Positions 54,732-64,000 of a stretch of DNA of 64,000 nt are shown piece by piece. The notes beneath the pieces were generated by a model. The model worked only from the letters and a program-made list of their open reading frames with translations, ran no database searches and was not told where the DNA came from. Position 1 is the first letter of the stretch. Each line of letters starts with the position of its first letter. A program made the translations under genes and the position numbers. Origin of the DNA: Oscheius sp. JU75 (Eukaryota; Nematoda; Chromadorea; Rhabditida; Rhabditidae); NCBI GenBank assembly GCA_037178855.1, contig JASJZC010000006.1, positions 1,798,001 through 1,862,000 of the forward strand, in the 5' to 3' direction.

Positions 54732-57700
54732 ATGGAGAAGATCGTGGTGAATCTGTCGGCGACTTCCAATATGCCAGAAGAGGAGTGAGTTTTTGGTTTT
54801 TTGTCAAGAAGCCAAACGATAGTACATCCAAAAGGAAACTGATACTTTATACATTCTACGAAACAAAGAATGTCGAATTAATTCCCTGCTTGTACTTTTC
54901 GCAACACCGTAATCGGATTATATAGCTCTGTTATGAAAAACTTCGGACTTTATAGATTTCTTAAAACAAAAGTAGTGAAAGACTATGAAAAACAGTCGAT
55001 TTAGCTGGAAAATATGTCTACAAAGCTTCAAAATATTCTTAACAAAGCAGTTGAAGCAACAGGATTCATTAGTTAGTGTACCTTTACAACATTTGTGAAA
55101 CACTTTTGGGGAAATAGAACTTCGGCATACTTCAGGCCGGAGTAGTGACAACAAAAGAATGTTCTATCTCTCATAGCTTCTTTAAAACGAATACGTTTCC
55201 AGAAAAAAAGCCGTGGAAAACTTATTGCAGAATAATGAGTATTATTCTTTCGCAATATTGCCTACCCAAATTCTTTTTAGGTAATATAGAAGTTTCGAGA
55301 AAATGTGATATTTTTTGATGACAGATGGCTCAACAAATATTTTTGAGTAGTCACGAGTATATTATAGTACTGGTGAAAACGGATTTGTAGGAAACTTATA
55401 ACTTTTGCATAAGAATATGACAATAAACCAAAGGAAGTCCAGGCTATAAATAGTTTCCATGAAACTAGAATCAGTTTTCAGACGCAAAGAGTACTTCCGT
55501 CAGAAGCTAGCAAACTTGTCCTTTCCCCTCTTTGGGTGAGTGTGCACTGTAGACAGGTGAAGCCGTGTAGTACAGCTTTGTAGATAGTCCATACTTATTT
55601 GGTTTCAAAAACTTTAGTTGATTTTTAGTTTTTTTTTTGTTTCCCTTCCAGTGGAATTTGGCACTGTTTTGTTTACGTCTTCACGATACATCGTTGCTGC
55701 TCAATCTAGCCATGAAACAAAAAATTTTATTTTTCCCGGTGGAAAACAGCCATGTTCGGTTCTTTCTGCCCATGTTTCATTGTCAAATGACATATTTCTT
55801 CCAATTCGTCATAGAGTTATAGAGTTTGGAAGACCGACCAGTTTTTTAGGCAAAAATTCCGAATTGTTGTTTCTCTGTTTTCACAGCTTTATCAAAACTC
55901 AAACAACAAAGTTTTCTCTTCAGGCTTGTAAGCTTCTAAGTGTGCAACGTCCATACTATTTTTCCAGGTCAAAAAGGCATATATCGGCCGTGTAATGTTC
56001 ATGAAAGCTGTAGATTTTGGAAAGACGACCCCTTTTCAGAGCATCCTAACCGCTCATTCAAGCTTTTGATCTTTAGACGCTAATCGACGACAGAATTACT
56101 GTTCCACAGTTTTCGTAACTATATAATGTTGCTTGGTGCTGCTGTTCTAAGCAATTTTTCCAGCTCAAAATGACGTTCACCAGCTTAGAAATAATCTGAA
56201 AGCTGATAAGTTTTGACCCCTCCACAATCTTCACTTATCTCTGACATTACGGCCCGAAAACTCTTTCCGAGCTATCATGTCTTTGTCAACGAACTGTAGG
56301 ACCCAAAAATGTTTCACAGTTCACATAATAATGCAGAGGAATTGTTATGTCACTGGGATGTGCTTCAGTGCGGGAAAAAAGTCCATATTTCCACACAAAA
56401 CAGAAAAAATTTCGAAAGAGCGTCGTCTTCTTATTCTTTTGTGTTTCATCAATTGCAAGTAAACAAAAACGGATTTCTGCAGCTTGCTACCTAGACGCGA
56501 CGTATTTGTGACCAAGCACAAGTTGGCCCCAGTGATCAAGATCTCTATTTCTAGACTCTATTCATTAGTCAGCCAGTTATTCTGGAGACTGAAAGCATGT
56601 GAAGCCCTTTTCGAACTCTACATGTGCTTATACGGGACAATTTGGAGCCATTGATGGAAGATGTTCAGTGACAAGATGTACTCTTTCTAACGAGTTCATT
56701 CCTCTACCCCTGTAGTTTTTTCCGATCCAGATACTTGAACCCATGCCCGGTTGCCTTATATATATTTTCGGGGGTAACATTGATCCCTACTATCCATATT
56801 TTACCTTGTTATGCTGAGAACATAGGAGAAACTGAAGTTATCGTGTGTTGTCGTGTTTCGATAAATGTAGATAGCTTTACAGACATTTGGAATGGAAAAG
56901 AATTATGTTTTACGAAGTCCTGTTTTTTTTTCACTTTTTTTTACCATAGTGTTCATTCGCCTTACATTAGAGAAATAAATAAACAAAGGGATGTACAAAA
57001 ATTTTGAGAAAGCAACCTATTTCGCCAACGAATAAGTAACTTCGAAACCGCATTCCTTATCTACTGAAGTTGAAACATAGAAGTCTGTAGTCTTTTATTT
57101 AGAGCTCCAGCTTCGAAACACTACCTGAACCACTGGATTGAACAGGATAGTATAGCAGTTCAGAACTTTCGGGTATGAAAATGTTTTGGTTTTAACAACT
57201 TAAGGGCGACTGATGTTGAGAAAGGAATACGAAACAAAGAGATGTACAAAAGTTTTTAGAAACCGCTAGCAAGAGACACTACTAAAAAACTGGGTTGAGC
57301 TGAAAACGTCGGTTTCAAAACATATCGAATAGATAGTGGACTGGGATCTGTCCCCACTATCCTCTGCTTCATGTTTATGAAGGGTGAAACATAGAAATCT
57401 CATTTTCTTCGAATTTCCAGTTTCTAAAGTTTACGAGATTGATTGTGTTTAGTAGCAACTTTTTGGATGAGTAGTTGAAAAATAAAAACTAGCTTCGATT
57501 CGATATACCACCCTCTTGAAACATATAACATCGGCTTCAAAAGTTACATACCGTTGTTTCTGTGAATGAATAGTAACAAAAGTGTTCCACCAGAGTTAGG
57601 TATGCAGAGATATTTTCTTCACTTAATTTTTGGCCCGTTTCGGAGCATACACACGTCCAACTGTTACTTACGCGTTTTTCCGGAGTTCTATCTTTCAAAA

Positions 57701-60700
57701 AATCTGTAGAAGTAAAATATTACTATTTTCCGCGTTTCGTATTCCCTCTTGGTTGTAGTTCTTATTATAGTCTCCTTTTCCAACAAATCCCCTTCCTGAT
57801 TCATCTCGCTCAACCCTAATTCATACAGGAAGCCCTCCTCCTAATGACGTGTGCCTCGAAAGGGCTCACAGCTTAGCACTGCACGAATTAACGCCTTTTT
57901 TCTATTCGGAAGGGGGAGCGGATAATCCATTTCGTCTCCTACTTTACTTCTAGAGTGGTTTCTTTGCAGTAACTTTTGATTATTTCTTTTTTCAAACAGA
58001 GAAGAAGTGTTCTTTCGTAAAAGTATTCCGTTTGTTATTTTGCAGCAAAACAACCAAAGTGGAACTAAATATGTTTCAAACATAGTAAAAACCGAGTGTA
58101 GATACTAGGATAATACACCGTTCGGATCATAGGGCATACTGTGAAACAGTTTTTTGTTCCACTTGAAAGTTGAAACAGCCGGATGGAATCCAAAATGGTG
58201 AAGTTTCTTCTCGTATCGAAAAATTTGATGCTAAAAAAGTCCCTCCGGTTTCCGCATATTTAATACAGTGCCGTTGACTTTAACAGTCCTGCATTTGATG
58301 TCAGTAGGAAGCCAGTAGAAAACTTTACATTCATGTTCCCCAGAACCGATAGTAATTTTGAAGCATAAAATACTCGCCGGAGAAAATACCTTCTCTAGTA
58401 GTCCTCCTGGAACGTTTTTATTTTGAATCTCAACTAGAAAAAAGTGAAGCTTTCCTTCCACTTTTCAACATATTCGATTTTTATTTTCTTCCAATCATCG
58501 GAAAAGGTTGTCCTTATCAAGCAGATTCCACTATTATTAAAACATTTTTCCACTTCAGATACCATCAAGATGTTGCCTAATAAATAGGTCTCTCAAACTT
58601 CTACGATCTTTTCTTTACTGTCAGTAGAGAGCCAAAAATGTTTCAAAGCCACTCTAAACGCAGACCAGAACAAATGGAATCGTTCCGGATGAGTTGACGG
58701 GTGAAAAAAAAGCAAAAGCTTCAGAAATGGGTTATGCTGTCTTCAACTATACTCAGTAGCAGAACTGAAGGCATCACGAGCTTTTTAGGCAATCGAACCC
58801 CTGACCCACACGTCACCAACTGGACGCGTTGCCACTGAGCCATTGCGCACTAGCTGCCAGTATTTTCGCCAGTGAACCAAGTGCCAGTAGAGCGGGGAAA
58901 TAGGTCTTCCCCACCGACCGATCCGATTTGAGGGGAAAAGTCTCATTTCTTGGAATATTCCCTTCTGGGGGAGAAAGGGTTCAATTCCCTTGATCTTCGT
59001 GAGAAGAATTACCGCCTCTTTGCAAATTTTCACGGTCTAGAGACGGATGTCTGTGTACTTTTGACCGATTTTCTAATCTTGGCCCGGTAGAGGGTGTGGG
59101 AACAGGGGGAAAATCTCAGCGGAATCGAAAAGTACCCAGAAAAAAAGTTTTTGAAAACCATGCTGACGTTGAAACATGTAAATATAACGAAACTCGCTGG
59201 TAGGAATGCTTCAAAGTAAATGTAAAAGCAGGTAGGAACATAAAACATAGTTCCATTATGTCTTATGTTGGTTGAGTGAGTCAAAATCAACGTAACATAG
59301 TGTAAGAACTGTTTTCCTCTATATGCCTATGGTGAAACATTCTAACCTCTTTCTGACTCGTCTAAATGTAGGCAACCAATCTTACAATAAAGTCAAAAGA
59401 CAGTAGGAACATGGGAAAAGTTCTATGTTTCACCACAATCCTGTATACGGTGCAAGAGTTGTACCAATCACTTCTTTGGGTACTTGAATAAAGAATTATT
59501 CTTTACCAAAATGTAGTAAATTTAGTATTCTCGTGAAACATTGTCTGTACTATCTCACCCGTAACATCTCGTTTTCTGATAGTTTCTCTCTAAAGTCTTT
59601 GGCCTTGCATTACCTACTCTTGTTGTCTCCACCCTTCTTTTAGTAGGGCTTTATTCTTGTGTCAGTTGCAGCCGTAGCAATGGATCTGGGGGAGGGGGAT
59701 AGTTGGTTGAACAAGAATCGTCTATTCCACTCCACCTTGCTAGGACGAGACGACGAATTGTACCAATCTCACTTCAGCTCTGTTCCTTTTACGCAAAATC
59801 CAAAACTTACCTCATTTTCACGCTGTACGTAATTAAATTATCGCACTGGGCTAATACTGTGTTTTACTGTGAGAATAGGGAGAAACCAGCCGTCTCTTAG
59901 TTTTGACTTCGCATTGACAACAGGCGGCTTCGCTCCTTCTCCAATAGCCCAAGTTCCCAGGTTTCCCCCAAAGCTAGCTTGTCTCTTGACATGACTTGCC
60001 AGCCTTATGTTTGTGGTGACGCACGGACGGACGGACACCATTGCACTTTATCAGTAGAGAGATTGATTCGGGGTTGTAGTACCTTTCAGAAATAACATTG
60101 TCCGATTTTTTTCTGTATGCACGTTTCACAAGCAGTATGCCTATTTCGCAGAACTGGTTTCTATTGGAACTCGTCCAGAGAACTGATAAATTGTCTCTTC
60201 CCCCTCACAATAACCCCAAATTCCGATATTTTCCTACCGATTGACGCAATGAACGGTCATCAGATCTACTCACTCTTTCACTAATCTGTTTTTGAGTGCG
60301 TCGTCAGCAAATGCTATGAGGGATTTTTGAAATGAAATACCCGTCCTGTTTATGTAGATGAGGCGGCTTATCTACCTCATCACCAGCTTTTTTCGAGTTC
60401 GTTTTTCTGATTCTTTCGTGTTTCAAGCAATGAGAGCGCATCTGGTCAAAGCTAACTGTTGTTAGAAGCTTTTTCAGATCATTTCTAAAACTTCCGTCTT
60501 ATCCTCTTCTATTTCTATTCTCTCCCAAAAAAAACCAAATTTCGTGTTTCAAGACGGTAGTAAGAGTGGCTCCAGTCAAATTTCTGGTGTTCACTCCAGA
60601 TTTTTTTCTCCCCACGTCAATTTCAAAACTTTCGTCTACTCTATTCTTTTTCTATGACCACCCGAAAAAAACCAACTTCGAAGACCTGATATCAATGTGC

Positions 60701-63700
60701 CAAAACCTCTTGCTCTTATCAAATAACTTCATGGTCCTATCAGCTACCCGGACCTACAGTACCCCTGCTCAGATCTGTTTTTTGTTCAGGTCTCTTTCTC
60801 ATGCAATCCTGCAAAAATCTCATCTAGCTAATGTCCAGACAGCCGTCAGAGTACTATCAAATATTTACGCGCACTCTCTTCCATAATTGAGCTCCTGGAC
60901 TCTTTGTGTTTCCTTCCCAATACATTTATCCTGAAATACTGTTTTTTACCGGTGACTGCATCCGTCTCTGTCCTGTTTCTCTTGTTCACCATCTTATTCA
61001 GGACAACTTGACCGAGTTCTAATTGTACACGATTTATAAAGGAACTCTTGACTAATGAGGAGGTACCGGCCCGAAAAATGTCTCCTTTTCAAAGATGGAC
61101 CCTTTTTATAAAGATCTAATGAGCCAGATGAACCATGATCTGAAGATCTGCACACTCTTCCAAAACGGGAAGCTGATAACTTTTTTGTTTCACAGTATCC
61201 ATAATACTGCTCCTGCATTTCTCGACCACTTGACATGCATTATACAAAGTTCCAATTTCAGACCCCTAGAAATGGAAGAAGAGTACCATCTGGACCGTGG
61301 GATCAATGCCATGCCGATCGAGATCACGGCTCTTCTAGTGATTTTCGTGTTTCTGTTCGTGGTCGGATTTGTCGGAAACATCACCGTAATCTACAGAATT
61401 ATGCAGTGAGTTTCAAGAACTTTTAGCGAACTTCTGGTGGCCAAGACCATTTTGCAGTAGGAAATAGTCTGGTTTAATAGAAATTTTGAAACATGGAGAG
61501 AGAACAAACTGTCAAGATGACTATTTTTAGTGAACAGTTATGAAAGAGAAGTCTAGGCTGAGTATCAGGTTTCATGTACGCAACCAAATAGGGTAGCTCT
61601 ACCAACATGTATACCTGCTTTACAACTTTGCAAAACTGCCAAACTCAAACAAACGTCACACTCTAAAATCCGGTAAAACATCAAGTTATGAAATTTTGAT
61701 TAAAACTGTATTACGGTTACCATATAGTGATCTGGAAAGAACTTCTACTGCTCATACTTCTTTTTCTTTCTTTAATAAAATACAACTATTTTCAGGACCC
61801 AAAAACAATGCGAGCAAGCCTTCGGAAAGGCTCGTCGTGTTACTCTACAACGCTACGTCATTTTTCTAGCTACTGTAGATCTTCTGGTTACGGTAAATTT
61901 TCAACAAGAAGCGAAACAATTATGTTTAGACAATGATTCTCATGCTTCTGCCCTACTTCTTCTACGGGGAATGGCTCCTAGGAGAGTCCTTGTGCAAGAC
62001 CTTCTGGATCACGGACCAAATCAACAAGATTCTCTCGATTCATGTACTCTCGGGAATGGTATGTTTCTCGCGTCGTTCATCGAGGACAGAGTTGTTTGAA
62101 AGATTACAACTTGACTATGGTGTTCTTGATACATTTGACTTGGAAAAGCTCCAGTGAGCCCCGTGCTTGGGGGCTCGGTGGTTACAATTTCTGAAGAAAA
62201 TCCCATAGATGAACTAGGGAACAGTAACCGACCCTCACTATACCGTTTGCATGAAGCATAAAACGAAAGTTGTGATCTTTAGCCTAGAAAAAAAGCTAGG
62301 AGGGGGAAATGCTGAAGTGCAGCGTCAGTAGTGCATTGCTATTTTCAGTATGTAGAGGGACATATGGTAATATTGAAACATTTTTCTTTTTAAATCATCC
62401 GGCAGGTCAACAATAATTCTCTCGAAAATGAAATGTTTTGCATCCACGGACATTACTTTTGATATGCTACAGCTAGACTATACAATGATCTTGAAAGACT
62501 GAACATTTTGCATGGCTGGAAAAGTTTGTCCAGAAATGCTCCTAATAGCAGAAAGTAATTGAGTTTATGAATAAGGCGATCTAAGCTGTAGTGCTTTATT
62601 TTTTACGCACACGATATAGTATCGCATTTCCTGTTGATGTTAAAAGAGAAATACGTCAAGGAGATGTGCTCAGTCCAAAGCTCTTCAATGCCACACTGAG
62701 CTATGCAATCAACAAAATCGAATGGGAAGAGGAAGGCATCCGAGTCAATGACCAACAGCTGACCATTCTACGATATGCGGACGATATAGTCCTTTTCTCC
62801 AGGAGCAGGCCAGGCATGGAACGGATGATGTACAAGCACATGACTGCGATGAGGACAATTGGTCTCAAAGTCAACACCAAAAAGACGGTACTGATGTCCA
62901 ATATCCAAAACAAGACACCGCTGACGGTCAACGGATCCCATCACAACTTTGTTAACAAGTTCATCTTCCTGGGATCACGAATATCGATCCCACTCTGTGA
63001 TTCCGATGAGGTCAGAAGACGAATGGAACAAACTTTTGGTGCCTTCAACAAGGTAGCGGACCTGCTAACCTGCCGCCTGAACCCTATGAAGAAATGCAAG
63101 ACGCTGTTTGAGTCATACATCAGTCCTGTGGCGTTATACGAAGCTGAGACCTGGATCTTGAAAGAAACAGAAAAGAACTACATTGAGATATGTCAAAGAA
63201 GGATGAAACGAAGGATGTTTGACATTTCCACCCTGGACAGATAACAAATGAGAGAGTGCGAGAAAAGACAAAGCTGATGGACTGGAGGAAGAAAGCACTC
63301 TGTCTGAAGCTTCTCTGTGCCGAGAAAACTACCAAGATGGAAGCCTCGAGATGGTCAAAAACGATATCAGAATGGATCCCACTGAAGAGTAGAAAAATGC
63401 CAGGAAGAAAACGTCTACAATGGATCGATGAAGTGCAAAGAGAGGTTGGACACTCGTGGTGGACAAAAACAATCAGGATGGAAGAACATCAGATCAGCAG
63501 AAGTCGAAGACTAGATAACTGCAATAGTAAATGGTATCGCATTGAAACACCAATTGTATGAAACCACCAACAATTAGTATGTTCAAGAGTTGGACAAGGA
63601 AACATTCCCGAAACTCGTTCTCTCGAAAATAGTGGTTTTTGAGCGTACCTTCAAGTCCAAGTTGAAAGCTTGACTAAATTGTGTTCTTGAAAATTTGTCT

Positions 63701-63993
63701 TAGACAATAAGAATACAGAGTGAACTTCAGAAAGGCTATAACAAAAAGTATTAGTAAATTTGGTTGTTGTAATTTGTAAATTTATTGGAAAATAAGATTT
63801 TCTAGGCAATCGAGCGCTACTTTATTGTCCGTCACTCTGTCTACTGTCGTCGCTCCGCGGCTCCCAGGATCGCTACCTGTGCTTTTTTCTGCATCACAGG
63901 GATTTGTCTGCTGTGTCTTCTTCCTCTGCTGGCTCATGTTCATGTCGAGGAGATAGTCATGATCGAGGGCAAGCCCGACAGCAACATCAAGTC
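54732..63993 (+). CDS. Class A GPCR, peptide-receptor-like (5' part; continues past the window)
   Basis: Five exons join in phase: 54732-54784, 61262-61405, 61796-61892, 61930-62058 and 63806-63993, the last ending at a GTGAGT donor near the window edge. The N-terminus (MEKIVVNLSATSNMPEEE) has one N-glycosylation site. Exon 2 holds TM1 (ITALLVIFVFLFVVGFVGNI with the GN motif), exon 3 to 4 TM2 (FLATVDLLVT TMILMLLPYF), exon 4 the ECL1 Trp and conserved Cys (WLLGESLCKTFW) and TM3. Exon 5 begins AIERYFIVRHS, the DRY-equivalent with Glu, then TM4. The pattern fits somatostatin/galanin/opioid-like peptide receptors, but the subfamily is not certain. Intron 1 is about 6.5 kb and full of TGTTTCA sites; intron 4 holds a reverse-transcriptase fragment. 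Confidence 0.85.
58700..58856 (-). ncRNA. tRNA-derived sequence (SINE or tRNA pseudogene)
   Basis: On the minus strand from about 58856 the sequence shows an A-box-like ATGGCTCAGTGGC, a GCGTC/GACGT stem with an enlarged loop, and a B box GGGGTTCGATTGCC, in the order and spacing of a tRNA. A run of eight T near 58716-58709 could end Pol III transcription. The acceptor stem does not pair, so it is not a working tRNA. A second B-box-like GGGTTCAATTCCC lies nearby on the plus strand (about 58977). Typical of a tRNA-headed SINE, but no second copy is in the window. Confidence 0.35.
59884..60050 (+). repeat. GC-rich interspersed repeat, copy 2
   Basis: Second copy of the 16066-16258 repeat, lacking about 20 bp of the first hairpin. 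It lies in GPCR intron 1. Confidence 0.6.
62600..63561 (+). pseudogene. Non-LTR reverse transcriptase, 3' fragment 3 (largest)
   Basis: The polymerase palm begins at FPVDVKREIRQGDVLSPKLF, with the catalytic YADDIVLFSR (about 62770), then LKVNTKKTVLMSN, FIFLGSRIS, and the thumb SYISPVALYEAETWILKETE, an open frame of over 200 codons to TAA 63244. A one-base loss near 63240 moves the rest into another frame (TNERVREKTKLMDW to about 63561). The 5' half (endonuclease, fingers) is absent. It is inserted in intron 4 of the GPCR, same strand, and leaves the flanking splice sites intact. Confidence 0.88.
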
Positions 63994-64000
63994 GTGAGTT

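Larger units (their letters stand above)
53743..63549. promoter_or_regulatory. Mixed-strand 21U-RNA-type motif block, mostly in GPCR introns
   Basis: Plus cores start at 54641, 55773, 56310, 56442, 58072, 58639, 59426, 60419, 60545 and 61186. Minus cores start at 53743, 55096, 55713, 57071, 57385, 57517, 58142, 58171, 59170, 59333, 59534, 61487, 62374 and 63543. YRNT with T at offset 39 is seen for 54641, 58639, 59170, 59333, 59534 and 62374 (T at 54686, 58684, 59131, 59294, 59495, 62335). The site at 63543 lies in the reverse-transcriptase fragment and is probably chance. Confidence 0.55.

Noticed and set aside
58975-58990. Plus-strand tRNA gene suggested by GGGTTCAATTCCC
   Set aside because: No A box at the right distance and no pairing acceptor stem.
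62155-62178. GAGCCCC/GGGGCTC hairpin as a terminator or regulatory RNA
   Set aside because: Short, inside a GPCR intron, no second feature to support a role.
34068-63549. CRISPR-like array suggested by regularly recurring TGTTTCAC
   Set aside because: The shared unit is too short, spacing is irregular, both strands are used and the genome is clearly eukaryotic.

Overview
The window looks like nematode nuclear DNA. The evidence is many very small introns (about 35-60 nt) with TTTTCAG-type acceptors, Tc3 and maT DNA transposons, tandem C-type lectin genes, a worm-style Golgi MGAT1 gene, and a dense field of sites with the architecture of rhabditid 21U-RNA (piRNA) promoters. The species cannot be named from sequence alone; a clade V free-living worm is my inference.

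Layout. 1-12.6 kb is a transposon nest: a Helitron helicase gene cut by a palindromic element (itself split by a MITE and a maT transposon) and by a Tc3 transposon; then a 5.4 kb terminal-inverted-repeat element holding a second, opposite-strand Helitron helicase and an intron-containing DDE transposase; then a broken mariner. 12.7-19.5 kb holds a duplicated gene for a small secreted cysteine-rich protein (both copies damaged), a CUB-like fragment, an inverted-repeat element and a 3' fragment of a non-LTR reverse transcriptase. 19.5-23.3 kb holds three related genes for all-helical proteins of unknown function. 23.4-33.5 kb holds two small secreted proteins, a long inverted repeat, an ankyrin-repeat gene with an in-frame stop, a complete protein kinase domain just upstream on the same strand, a second reverse-transcriptase fragment, a degenerate minisatellite and an ARF-type GTPase pseudogene.

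33.5-64 kb is different. It holds three genes that look intact: MGAT1 (9 exons, 35131-41541), a two-domain C-type lectin (7 exons, minus, 43178-44324) with a second lectin gene behind it, and the 5' part of a class A GPCR (54732-63993, running off the window). Between exons lie about 80 copies of TGTTTCA on either strand, against roughly 5 expected by my hand estimate. Many extend to TGTTTCA-N4-TTG-TANATAAG, and 23 of the 82 I checked have a YRNT whose T falls exactly 39 nt beyond the last A of the motif (about 6 expected). This is the layout of the upstream 'Ruby' motif and start of 21U-RNA genes. The block starts abruptly near 34 kb, is missing over the lectin genes (42.53-46.63 kb), and shows long runs on one strand. 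I read it as a piRNA gene cluster hosted largely in introns of protein-coding genes. The genes are otherwise not functionally linked; MGAT1 acts in the Golgi, the lectins are secreted and the GPCR is at the plasma membrane.
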